Origin: Microascus cirrosus
Taxonomy: Eukaryota > Ascomycota > Sordariomycetes > Microascales > Microascaceae
Assembly (NCBI GenBank): GCA_030271035.1
Contig: JAMBUN010000063.1
Span: 186,001 to 250,000 of the forward strand
DNA length: 64,000 nt
Direction: 5' to 3'
The notes beneath the pieces were generated by a model, which had not been told where the DNA came from, ran no database searches, and was given only the letters and a program-made list of their open reading frames with translations. The position numbers and the translations under genes were made by a program. Shown here one piece after another: positions 10,378 through 20,578 of the stretch (position 1 is its first letter; every line of letters begins with the position of its first letter).

Positions 10378-11806
10378 CTATGAAAGCTGGAGTTCATCAT
10401 CTGGCGGCGCTAAGCGACCCTGGACATCGCTCCTCGTCTTGCGGAATGTGGCCATGCAGTATTCGTACGTGCACATTGTGACCGTCGCCGCCGGCACCGC
10501 GCGCATCATATTCGTTCCCATCCCCGCGTAGAATGCCCTCCATCCCTCCTCCCGCAGAATCGTGCGAAAGGTATGTATTACCCCGCTGTACTTCGGCGCC
10601 TGGCTGGGGGCGGGCTTCGGACCCTCAGGCGTTATGCTGAGGCCCTGGAGGTACTGCTCTCCCGCGACTGGCCGCCGCTGCGTCTGCAAGCGCGTGCGGA
10701 TGACCTCGTGCGGGTACGTGGCGCTGCTGGCCATGATCTTGCTGAGGATCGTGGCGCAGAGGACCCCGAGCATCTGGCGGTAGGTCTTATCCCCCGCTTC
10801 GGTCTGTATGGCGCCCATGGGCCGTCCGGTGAACTTGGTCTTAAGGAACTCGTATGCCGGGAATTGCACCGCGACGTGCGTGAGGCCGAGAAGGGCCGGA
10901 GTCAGGCCCGAGTAGAATGAAAGGATACCCTCGGAGGTGTACATCTTCCGAGCAGCGTCGAGGGTGGATCGGTAGTGCCACGGCACTTGCAAGGTCGGCC
11001 GCGACGTGGGAGTGCTCGAGGACTTGGGGAAAACGTCGTAGTGTAGGCCGACCTGGTGGCTAGCCGTCTGGGACATGAGGCGGGTCTTAATGACCCATAT
11101 CGGGTTGGTGGCGATCGTGCTGCTTGCGCCTGCTATAACAGAGGAGCAGAGATTGACGAGGAAGTCGTGTTCTAGTTTGTCATGTTAGCGACAGGTCCGC
11201 TGGGACCGTCCAGACACTGGGGTTGAGGGAGGGTAAGATAAGTTTCTAGGCTGTAAACATACTATAATGTTGGCTCAACACCCCCTTAGCCTTGTTGTAG
11301 ACTGTGAACCAGACGGCCCAAGTAGGCAGGTATCCCATCACTATGGGCCCCAGGCCTCTGTATAACCCTCGCAAACCCTCGCTCTTCCATATCGTCGTGG
11401 CAGTGCCGACCAAGCCGTTGTAAAGCTTGGGATGCCCTACATGACCTCCTGCCTTCGAGATCGGAGCAAATCCGCCCTGGGCTTGCAGCTTCGTCTTGAT
11501 CACGTCCAGTGGGCAGGTCACGATGCCAGAGGCAATACCTCCAATCGCACCCGCTGTGGCATGAAACTGGCTGTCCGTAGCCCGTATGGTCCACGATTGG
11601 AAGGGCGTCAGATCCGGAGGTGGCATCATGTTCGGCACGCCTCCTCCGGAGTCGCTTGGAGGGTGGGTTGTTGTGAATGGAGACGTGTGGTCGAGCGCAT
11701 AGGGAGAATCTTCCAGCTCGCGTGCGTCATATTTGGTGATGATGGAGTCAGTGGTATCGGGAGTCGGGGATTGTGTGGGTGGGCGTTCGCGATTATCGTG
11801 TGGCAT
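10378..11806 (-). CDS. Mitochondrial NAD+ carrier (Ndt1/Yia6-like, SLC25 family)
   Basis: Two exons, 11806-11263 and 11171-10378, giving 445 aa. The three carrier repeats show their signatures: PLDVIK at 99-104, PIWVIK at 205-210 and PHEVIR at 335-340. The Trp-containing second signature NPIWVIKTRLM and the block GPIVMGYLPTWAVWF are characteristic of the pyridine-nucleotide/folate branch, and the best match from memory is yeast Yia6/Ndt1, which imports NAD+ into the matrix. A polar, Pro/Ser/Thr-rich extension of about 75 residues precedes the first helix. The start at 11806 (MPHDNRERPP) was preferred. The frame stays open to 12127, so a longer form cannot be excluded. The splice join gives HYKHDFLVNLC. 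Confidence 0.88.
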
Positions 11807-14390
11807 TTCTTCTTTCTCCCCGGTGATTTCCCCTCGGCAGGAGCGGCGGTCGGAACGCGGAGGCGATGGTGGGGGAGCAGCGCCAATTGGGGTAGTAGAT
11901 TGGCTGGCTCCTCGGTTCCCTGGCCGTGACGGTCCAGGTGCCGAGGAAGAATTCGTGTTGCTGGGGTCCGTCACTAAGTCGTGCTCAGAATCAGGACGTG
12001 AGAGGAGAATGCATGTGGGAATAAGGGAAAAGACGGAAGGGGGAAAGGGCAGTGGACGAAGAGTAAAGAGTGGGGAGTGGTGTTTTTGGAAGACGAAGAA
12101 CTTCCGTAGGATGGGGCAATATTGCAAGAAGCTTTCATCACTAAGCCTGGCGGCGAGAGTCGCCTTTCCCAGTCCAGAAATGGTAATGGCGGGGGGAGCA
12201 TGGGACCTGAAGAATACTGGGACAGGGGCTAAGGCTCAGGTTCTGAGTGGACAGTGCGGTGATTACCTGCACTGAGGCTCCGCTGTCGGCCGAAGGTTTT
12301 ACTGGTGGGCCCTAGGCCAAGAAGCCGGGTTTGCTTGACAACTGCTCACCAAATTCTAAGAACTCCAAGACCCGCCCCCAAAATCCAGCGTCAGCGAAGA
12401 GATTCACAGTATATATACAGTTTTAATGCTGGCCCAACGGGGGGGAAGTGTCCAGGTTCCAAGGATGCGGCTTGATGATTACATCGCCAAGCCCCCCCAC
12501 TGGCTCGAAGCCTTGACGCAGCTCCATCGATCATGGATCATACCCGCGACTTCTCGCGTAAGTAGAACAAAGACAGCATTGAGCTTCATCTATTGACACG
12601 ATGTCACCAAAAGGTTGCAGCAGAAGTTGACCTCACTCTGATATTCATTGCCGCCGTGGTCCGATCCAGCTCGCTTGGTCCCGCGGTCGCCATCGTCATT
12701 GTTCGCTCATCGGCTGGTGCCGGAACACACCCGGGTCCAACCGTAGACTCCATGTCGAATACCACGGTTGAGCACAAAGATGCACCGTGTCGCACAAATA
12801 CTTTGAGCTCCTGCGCATAGCCCGGGCAAGTTGAAGCATGCAAGTGAGCCTCGGGCAATGACCTCATCGAAGGACGCATTCGAGCCCATCCGATCCCGGA
12901 ACAGAGTCGTCGGGTCAGACGGTCCGGACTTCGGCCTCCAGTCCTGACTAATGCAAACGACCTGGTTCAGCAGCTTTATCGAGCTGGTCCGCTATGAAGC
13001 TCAAATTCACCCTATGATAGATAATGGTATTATATTGGATTAGTACCCGTCCATCGACATGATAAAAGATGTTCTGGCCAGGAGAGTTTCAAAGCAGCTC
13101 GCGAGATCATTGGCTCGGCTGGCGCCATTGTGTCGGTCCCAGCTTCGTCTTCCATCAAAGGAAAGTTGGCGCTTATCCACGTTTTATCTGGCATTTGAAG
13201 ATGTGCTCCTGGCATCAATCTTGCCAAGCTCCGGCAATCTTCATGATCCTACTGGCTTTGGCCCCTGGATAAACATGGATATGTCCCACAGACCATGGCA
13301 TTTGAGGGAAATGCGTCCTCCTAAAACTCCGGGAGAGCTCTGCCAGCGCCCGTGGGCTACAAAGTGTTGTTTGTCCTAGTCTTACGCAGAGTCTTCGATA
13401 TGCCTCCTGAGAAAATGAGGCTCGGTTCTTCGCTTATGTAGCACCTCATACCGCATTCAAAGCAGTCCTGGGTGGTGTGAAGGCGTCCTGCCGCCCATGT
13501 ACTACCACCATGCCTTCACCAGTATATCTCGACAGACTCATCAACTTTCTATTTCGTCCAACACGCTACTAGGGCGATTCCGCGAGCGAAATCGTCGACG
13601 GGTTTGGCACATGGGTCGTTGTCCTCGTGTCTGTTTTGCCCATATTTCGAACTGTATCGCTTATTCTCCTCTTATGGATCTAATTCGGGGGCAGAGAGCA
13701 TGACCGCAGGCAGCAGCTGATCCTAGGACTCAACAGTCACTCGGCGATTACGTTGAGAAGCGTTGCGGTTCGTGTGTTGGTTGCAACCGTCACTTGGGTA
13801 GCGGGAAGCAGAGTGGTGCATATCATGGTTGGGTTATATGGAGTCACGCCAGACAAGGTCGCCCAGGCGTCTATTGCGCAGTAAACCGGGGCTATAGTCT
13901 CGCTAATGTTCGGGGGCTACGCAATGAGGGATGATTAAGGTCATGATTCCTCTTCGGTTCGTCTATGCCATCGCATCCTAATCCACCTGGTCTCTCCGGT
14001 TTAGTGACATTGATACCGTAACTCTCCGGCTCCACCGAGACAAAGGACATGAGCTATGACTTCGACCCTTTCAACGTAAATGAGCCATCTCCCATCCTCA
14101 CTGCTCAATCCAATTATGTCTCCGGCAGGTGCGAGCTGTCACACCAAGTAGTGGGGAGGAAGTATGATCTCGGATATAATCATTGTTGTTTTGTCTTTTA
14201 TTTTTACATGTACGTCCATATTAGTGTCTCTTATAGGTGGGAAGGCATCGCAATGTGAATTAAACTCCTGTATAAATGCAATTCTAGGTCTTGGGTCGAT
14301 ACTGTCGCTCTTGAAGCGCGGAACTGTCCTCCCTTGGAGGAGGATCCGTTTGGTATGAAGCTAGAACAGAGTCATAAATTCCTGTAATCA
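11807..14390. other. Gene-poor 2.6 kb region
   Basis: After the possible 5' extension of the carrier (to about 12127), I find no convincing gene up to 14390. Frames at 12593-12820 (+), 12604-12879 (-), 13059-13379 (+) and 13030-13227 (-) are short, overlap on opposite strands and show no motif. No terminal repeats or transposase-like sequence were seen. It may hold an unannotated non-coding transcript or old gene remains, but nothing supports either. Confidence 0.45.
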
Positions 14391-14721
14391 CTAGGATGGC
14401 TTATTACCGCCGTTATTCCTCGACTGCCTGATTCTCTGCTACTCGTAAGTTCACAGTTCCTGGTAAGAGAGCGAGTTTGGGGAGAGGTTGGGGGGTGCTT
14501 ACCGCTTCCTCCTTCGCAGCACGCATAGAGGACCGTGTATACCTACATAACAGTCAGCTCGAGCGGCCCTATGTGGCGGTCTGTTGACTAACGCGAAAAG
14601 AACCCAGGCCATGGAGAAAGCTGCTAGGGGCGCAGCGACGGTCTGGAGGATGGTATTAGTCGTGCGATGAGAAATTGGTGCGAAGGCGGCAGACCTTTGG
14701 GTTGACACTGCCCCCTGCCAT
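14391..14721 (-). CDS. Small four-exon gene, 49-aa putative single-pass membrane protein
   Basis: Proposed exons 14721-14695, 14642-14593, 14542-14503, 14423-14391. All four join in frame and end in TAG, giving 49 aa. The product starts MAGGSVNPK, has one hydrophobic stretch (TVAAPLAAFSMAWVLFAY, about residues 10-27), then a basic, polar tail beginning TRSSMRAAKEEA. The single-anchor-plus-amphipathic-tail pattern recalls tiny mitochondrial or ER proteins of fungi, and I know of no named family. Intron 2 (GTTAGT...TAG) and intron 3 (GTAAGC...CAG) have good sites. Intron 1 has a weak GTCTGC donor. If intron 3 is retained, the frame runs 24 codons further past the AAKEEA to a TAA. It is divergent from ARD1, 445 bp away. 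Confidence 0.5.
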
Positions 14722-15166
14722 GATTGTATAGGCCCAGCTCACGCTAAAGCCCACCGGTTCCTGTTGCGCTCTGTATCGAGGGAAATTATGGGCTCACAAC
14801 AGGTAGGTGTGAGAAGAAGGGGAAAACATCCCTGAGAAACAACATTCGATAATTGATCCCCGGGTGCACGGCCCCACGAACTGTATTTGGTGACACTAGT
14901 CCCCACCACCGGTGTCCCACACCGAGCGACCGCCCAAAATCTGCCCCTCACCCACCGTTCCTTCGTCAGCTCCGAAGACGACAAGCACACACCCACAGCT
15001 CACCTCCAATTTTCCAGCCTCGCCAACACAACAAGCCACCTCGCGGCACACACCACAACCTCAACCTCAACCTCACCCTCACCCTCCTGCCTCCGAAGTG
15101 CCGTCCAAACCCACCTTTCTCATATCCCCCTCTCTCAACAACCGCCCCCCCAACCCAACCGCCAAA
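14722..15166. other. Divergent promoter between the small gene and ARD1
   Basis: About 445 bp. The ARD1-proximal part (about 14930-15160) is very C/A-rich and includes a hexanucleotide-like CCTCAA/CCTCAC run at 15059-15088, likely within the ARD1 leader. Confidence 0.5.
15059..15088 (+). repeat. CCTCAA/CCTCAC microsatellite in ARD1 leader
   Basis: Five imperfect 6-bp units (CCTCAA twice, CCTCAC twice, then CCTCCT) in the C-rich leader directly upstream of the ARD1 start. Confidence 0.6.
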
Positions 15167-15998
15167 ATGGACATCCGCCTCCTCCGCCCCTCCGACCTCC
15201 CCCTGATCCAACATGCCAACATCGAGAACCTCCCCGAGAACTACTTCCTTAAATATTACCTCTACCACGCGCTCTCATGGCCCCAGCTCAGCTACGTCGC
15301 TGTCGACGCCTCGCGCCCGCGCCGCTCGCCCTACGAGTACCCCAAGATCGTCGGCTATGTCCTGGCCAAGATGGAGGAGGAGCCGGCAGACGGCGTGCAG
15401 CACGGCCACATCACGAGTCTGAGCGTCATGCGGACACATAGGAGGTTGGGTATCGCAGAGAAGCTGATGAGGCAGAGCCGTGCGTTTTTTTCCCCTCACC
15501 TGCGCTCCCGGTGTCTCGTCCCGTGCTAAGCAGGAAGTTTCTAAGGGAAGAAAACTAACGGAGAGAAAAACAGAACTAGCAATGGTCGAGTCCTTTGGCG
15601 CCCAGTATGTCTCCCTCCACGTCCGCGTCTCCAACCAGGCAGCCATCCACCTCTACCGTGACACCCTCGGCTTCCAGACCGAGAAGACCGAGTCCAAGTA
15701 CTACGCCGACGGCGAGGACGCCTTCTGTATGAAGCTCGAACTCTCCTTCATACGCGACCAGATCCGTGCCGAGGGGGATTCCGAGTCCGATGGGGAGGAG
15801 GAGGAGGCCGATGAAAAGACCAAGAAGAAGGCCAACAAGGGCAAGGCCGGCGGTGGAGGTGGCTCCGAGGGCGTGGACGAGGGGGAGCCCGTCGGGGACG
15901 GCGGCAAGGCGGAGAAGGAGAAGAAGAGGAAGGTGAAAGTGGGGAGGGCGTTGGGCGTTGGCGAGCTAGTGGAAAGGGATGAGACGGCCAAGAGCTAG
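15167..15998 (+). CDS. ard1: N-alpha-acetyltransferase catalytic subunit (Ard1/Naa10)
   Basis: Two exons, 15167-15479 and 15574-15998, giving 245 aa. The GNAT domain (1-155) starts MDIRLLRPSDLPLIQHANI and has NLPENYFLKYY, the acetyl-CoA loop RRLGIA at 92-97, and YVSLHVRVSNQAAIHLY after the intron, all hallmarks of Naa10. It is the catalytic subunit of NatA, which acetylates Ser, Ala, Thr, Gly and Val N-termini at the ribosome together with Naa15. The splice rebuilds RQSQLAMVESF. The tail after 160 is acidic and then Lys/Gly-rich, and longer than in animal Naa10. The 3' end is convergent with the next gene, 280 bp away. Confidence 0.94.
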
Positions 15999-16278
15999 AA
16001 GCTCCGCCGCGCCAGAATGGGAAACAGAGTGGAGCGCCGTCTCTTACAGAACCATAGAGGACCAGCTGAAGACAGTATGTTAGACAGAATGCCGGCGGGA
16101 TGTGGTCAGTTATGAAGATACAAAATGAGGCCATAGAGAGATGCGGTATACCACCATCGCCCAGGCAAAGTAAGAGTGGTATCATTCAAATCTACCGAAA
16201 GACAAAACCCGCTTCATCACTCGTACAGGCGCAAAATGATCAAAACGAGAACAGATACACCACGATAGGAATAAGAGA

Positions 16279-18177
16279 TCACGCCCTCGCGGCATCCTCT
16301 GCCGCAACCATCTGCGCGTACTCGTTGTCTGCCTGCACCTGCAGTCCCTCTATCGAATTCTGCAGTGCCTCAATCTCCTTCTCAAGCCCGTGCTTCCGCG
16401 CCCCCATCCTCCTGGCGTTCCAGCCCCGCGCGGACGTGTTGCTTGCCATATCGCTCTCCAACCGGCTCAGGGTAGCCGTCCTCTCGGCCACTCTTTCCTC
16501 TAACTTTTTCACCGCACTGTTGTAGCTCTCGTAGCGGCTACGGTGGACATTCTGCCCGAAACCCCCCGCATTTGGCCAGCCGTAAGGGGCTACGTGGTGG
16601 GGGAAGAAGCCTTCCCGGCCTTGATACGCACCGAATGGGCGGCCGCCGCGCCCGGCAAACGGGGACCATGGCTGTCCTGGAGGAGTTGGAGGAGCTGGAG
16701 GAGCTGGAGCTGCTGGAGCTGGAGGAGCGGGAGGGGCAGGGGGGCAGTGGCTACCACGAGCATGATCCCTCTGCGCGCGACGGATCTCCTTTTGTTGTTG
16801 CCTCACCTCCCTCCGCTCCGCACGCCTCTGCTGCTTTTCCTGTCGCCTTACCTGTCGCCTCTCCTGCTTCTGCCGTTTGACGAGACTCCTCGTTGCCTTG
16901 AGAAGTGCTTTGAGCTCCTTCTTGGACTGTTTCCTCTCTGCAGGAGGTAAGGCGCTGCGGTGAAGTTTGAGTATACGCATCTGTCCCTTGAGAGCACGGA
17001 GGTCTGCCCTAGTGACATGCTGGGTGGGCGCGTTGAGCCACCTTTTCAACGCCTCGGAACACACATTGAACTGATCGACACTCAGGCCGTCGTCTTCATC
17101 GAGGAGCTCGTCGTAGTCAAGCATTTCCTCAACCTCATCCCCATCGGAGCTCTCTGAGTCGCTCCCGGAAGACGACGACCCACAGTTGTTCGCGTGAGCC
17201 GGAGCAGGGGCAGGAGTGGTTCGCGCCCTCCTTGGTTGGAATGTCCCCGCTGACGCGTGACAGCCGGTTCCGTAATATCCGCCGTATCCCCGGGGTTGAG
17301 CAGGAACGAGGGGCCTTCCGCCGTAAGTAATGCCGGACTGATCAACGGAAACCTGGCCGACACGGATCCCGCCTCTGTGGGCCTCGAGAACGTTGCCAAT
17401 GGAGATTCCGTCTTGGGTTACGCGGATGCCTCCTAGTCCCCAAGAAAACGGATTTCCCGGGTCCCTTGCTGCGTTCGTGTTTGCGTTGGAAGCGCTATTG
17501 TTGGCGTTTGCCGCGTTGCTATCAAAGGACATATCCCAGGCGCCCGGCATCTGACGAGCTTGGGGCTCGGCAGCCAGTCGGATCGAGATTCCCCTGGGGC
17601 CAAAGAAGAATGTGTTCCATTCCTCTACAGTCCTCTCGATATCGTCACGCGGCGGGGTTGACTGAGGCTGACTCCCGTCGTCAGACCTGATGGAGCCAAG
17701 CTGCGCCTCGGCATCTTTCCGGGAGCTCCCCGCGTCACTCTCAGCCCTCAGCTTCCTCTCCACTACCGCCTCATTACTGCGCGCGGCATGATCCGGTAGG
17801 AGAAAATTGACAAAGGTCCTCCAGTCCTGCTCAGTAACGTCGCGCGCGGCGAACTCCGAGTGGGGCGTCAAATCCTGAGGCCTGGTTTCGGCGTTGATAG
17901 TTATGGTGTACTCGAGGCGCTGAGATGTAGCCCTCCAAGGAGCAGGGCGGGAGTCGAAGAAGGCGGCAACGGCGGGCCTCGGCTCCGCGGCCACGCTTCG
18001 GGCGGTCGTTGGCGTTAGTGGTGGAGTGTACTGGACGTCCTCGGTAGAAGACGAGACGGCGTCATCGGCACGTTGAGCCCCGGATGAGAGCCCAGTCGAT
18101 GGAGGATTGCCCGGTTGAGAGTAAATGTCAGTTTCGCTGTAGGGCGGCGGCGGGGCGTCATGACTTGCTTCCATCAT
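16279..18177 (-). CDS. Conserved-looking fungal protein of unknown function with PPxY motif and basic coiled coil
   Basis: One uninterrupted exon of 632 aa (either of two adjacent ATGs, 18177 or 18174). I do not recognise the family. From N to C: a Pro-rich start with PPPPY at 9-13, a WW-domain ligand; a compact segment 86-132 with DVTEQDWRTFVNFLLPDH; a Gly/Ile-rich stretch 244-300 with short repeats of the IRV-QDGISIG/IRVGQVSVDQSGITYG kind; an acidic Ser run 334-365; a highly basic Arg/Gln/Lys coiled coil about 410-475; an Ala/Pro linker 478-503; and a C-terminal coiled coil about 550-630. This layout suggests a scaffold or ubiquitin-ligase adaptor, but that is inference. No signal peptide or membrane segment is visible. 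Confidence 0.85.
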   Translation of the reverse strand: MMEASHDAPPPPYSETDIYSQPGNPPSTGLSSGAQRADDAVSSSTEDVQYTPPLTPTTARSVAAEPRPAVAAFFDSRPAPWRATSQRLEYTITINAETRPQDLTPHSEFAARDVTEQDWRTFVNFLLPDHAARSNEAVVERKLRAESDAGSSRKDAEAQLGSIRSDDGSQPQSTPPRDDIERTVEEWNTFFFGPRGISIRLAAEPQARQMPGAWDMSFDSNAANANNSASNANTNAARDPGNPFSWGLGGIRVTQDGISIGNVLEAHRGGIRVGQVSVDQSGITYGGRPLVPAQPRGYGGYYGTGCHASAGTFQPRRARTTPAPAPAHANNCGSSSSGSDSESSDGDEVEEMLDYDELLDEDDGLSVDQFNVCSEALKRWLNAPTQHVTRADLRALKGQMRILKLHRSALPPAERKQSKKELKALLKATRSLVKRQKQERRQVRRQEKQQRRAERREVRQQQKEIRRAQRDHARGSHCPPAPPAPPAPAAPAPPAPPTPPGQPWSPFAGRGGRPFGAYQGREGFFPHHVAPYGWPNAGGFGQNVHRSRYESYNSAVKKLEERVAERTATLSRLESDMASNTSARGWNARRMGARKHGLEKEIEALQNSIEGLQVQADNEYAQMVAAEDAARA

Positions 18178-19127
18178 GATAACTGGCCGGTCTCAGGCTC
18201 CTCAATGATTGGACTTATAATATTCGTGAGACGGTCGATTGCGATATGTCGGGCTGAGACAGGTGTGCGCAACTTTATGTAAAGTGCGAGGATGAAGATG
18301 TGGGAGCATTATCGGACGAAAGCAGGGAGAGGTCGGGTCACGATGGGGAGGGCGGGCACAGTTTCAAGAAATATATATGTACATGAGTATGTTTGCACCA
18401 ATGGTGCTGTTGTTCCTTCCGCAGTCACAGCACGAGGCAGGCTAGACTCATATGAAGGAGGGGCCGATTGACTTCGTAATCCCTCGCAACTTCCTCCTCA
18501 GATCCCACGCGGCTTCGTCCCGGCGTCCTACTTGCTCACGCAGCTCACTGCTCCGTAAGAACGAGCCTGCTTCGGGCTTGCGCGTCTCTTGAACCTTCCC
18601 ATGCAACATTGAGGAGGTAAGGACGGATATCTCGGCAGCGCGCGCAAGTCGTCTTCTTCGTCGTCACTGACTTGGCGCTGTACCCACAGGGCTGATTTCA
18701 AGAGGCCCACCGACATCCCAGTGCGGGATTCCGGCCTAACTCTATCCATCGCTCGTCACCCCACCAATTCTTGTGATATTGTGGGCCCAATCAGGACTGC
18801 CCACAGGCGATTTCTTGCCTGTGGCTTAAGGTGCCTGCCTGGAGAGGCTGAGCTTTTTGGGACAAGTGCTGACGCGGCCGATGCGATGGATCCCGACCGA
18901 TTACTAACTTGGCCCGTTCCGGGAAGAAAAGGACAGGCCATGCGATCATGCGAGGACGGAAGTCGGCGGTTATCACCCATCACTGAAACTTGACTTGCGC
19001 GCAGTGTTCTGAGGCTCGCAATGCGTCCAATCACAGTTTATTGATGGATATCTCAGCCTCCCTCCGCAATTTTGGCCTTCTACCTCTTAGCCGTCTTCCC
19101 TCGTTCCTCACTACCCACTTCCCAAGC
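18178..19127. other. Upstream region between two minus-strand genes
   Basis: About 950 bp. It holds the promoter of the 632-aa protein gene and the 3' flank of gcd7. Short frames (18721-18993 +, 18756-19034 -) overlap and have no family signal. An alternative last gcd7 exon may extend to about 19035. Confidence 0.5.
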
Positions 19128-20578
19128 TTACTCACCATTCTCTGGCACAAAGAAGTCGACGTCCTCCTGCTTGTAATGCTCGTCGATGATGTCAGAGAGG
19201 TGATCTCTTGAGTGCACGCCCCTAAAGAAGTTGGTTAGCAACACGGCTCAGCTTCTTCCCGCCAAGTAACTCCTTACTGGGACTTACAGGTTGGTAACGT
19301 AGATATCCACAAGGTCCTCGGGAATCAGCTCCGTGACCGGGTCCTGAACCGTTACGTGATTCAGAATGTCGCCATCCGAGTAGTCTACGGACAGCGATGG
19401 GTTCCCCCATTCCACCAGCGCCGCCTCGTCAAAGGGTATCTCCGGGCTGAACTTGTAGACGCCGCTCAGCACCACCACCGCGCTCCCTCGTTTCTTCGCC
19501 GTCCGGGCGATGTTTGCCGTGCCCGCGTCCATAAGCACACTGCCGTTCGCAAAAACCGCGTGGGACCCCAGTATCGCCTTGTCTACATGGGGCATGTAGG
19601 TTGTCACCGCGCTGCTGATGACGGTAATTGTGGAAACGCCGTGCTTACCTAGGCTCTTGGCCAGGTCGGCATACACCGTCCCCGCCGCTTGCTTACGCGA
19701 CGGGTGAATCACGACGATGACGGTGAACCTCCGCTTTGAAGCCGCCTTCAGCAGGAACCGCCGTACTGTCACTGACGGCTCGTGCACCATAACGTACTCT
19801 CCCGGCCGGATCTGTGCCTCGGCGTTGGCCGAGATCTGGTCGTCGACCTGGTCGATCTCGTCCTTGATCTCTTCAATTCCATCGATTACTTCCGACCTTA
19901 CTGCTTGGATCTTGGCTCGGCCGTGGCCCGTGGGTGTAGACGACCCTGAGACATTCATACCCGACAGGCTGCTACCATCAGTGGGCCCCGCAGGAGAGAG
20001 GAGGTGTAGCAGCGACTTTGTTTTCGGTACGGAGTACGGACCGGGAGGGCTCTGTGTGTATGACCGTGCCAGAGCCTGTCGCAGGGCCGAGGGAGACTCT
20101 CCTATTGCGGCCGCCGACCCTACAGCAGACGTCTCGGTCGTTGGGGGTGTCGTCTGCCCCGACGCCCGGCTCTGGTTACCATTCCGGTCCTCCTCTGCCT
20201 CATCACGTATCAGACCTAGCACGCGCCGAACGATATTCCCGACGGCCACCTCCTTGGGCTGCGCGGCAACGAGCCGGCTCCCCACTGTTGATATCTGGGC
20301 GAGAAGCTCGTCGACATCGGAGACTCTAGACTTGGCGACAACTTGTAGGAGGAGGTTCGCGGTCGCGATGGCGCAGGCCTCGGAGCCGTGGATCTGTCTT
20401 CGCTTGAGGAGCCTGACCGAGTGTTAGCTGGTGCGTGGGGACCGTAGGGGCCCCCGGGAGCGGACACTGACGAGGTGAGGCTGTAGATAGAGGTTTCTAG
20501 GGCCTGGCCCTTGAGCGACTTGTTGAACTTCTCAAGGGCGAAGGCGGGCGCCTGGGCCCCTGCGCCGATGGACGTCAT
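19128..20578 (-). CDS. gcd7: Translation initiation factor eIF2B subunit beta (Gcd7)
   Basis: Three exons, 20578-20472, 20412-19288, 19221-19128, giving 441 aa. The C-terminal Rossmann-like half contains the eIF2B alpha/beta/delta family blocks: VMVHEPSVTVRRFLLKA, ANGSVLMDAGTANIARTAKK and VELIPEDLVDIYVTNLG-like sequence (here TELIPEDLVDIYVTNLG). An insertion of about 90 polar residues separates the N-terminal helices from the core, typical of the beta subunit. eIF2B is the GDP-GTP exchange factor of eIF2 and a target of stress control. The first splice gives LTSLLKRRQIHG. The last exon is the least sure: the ENGE-TAA end lies on a GTGAGT, so a further intron leading to a short basic tail ending near 19035 is possible. 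Confidence 0.9.
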
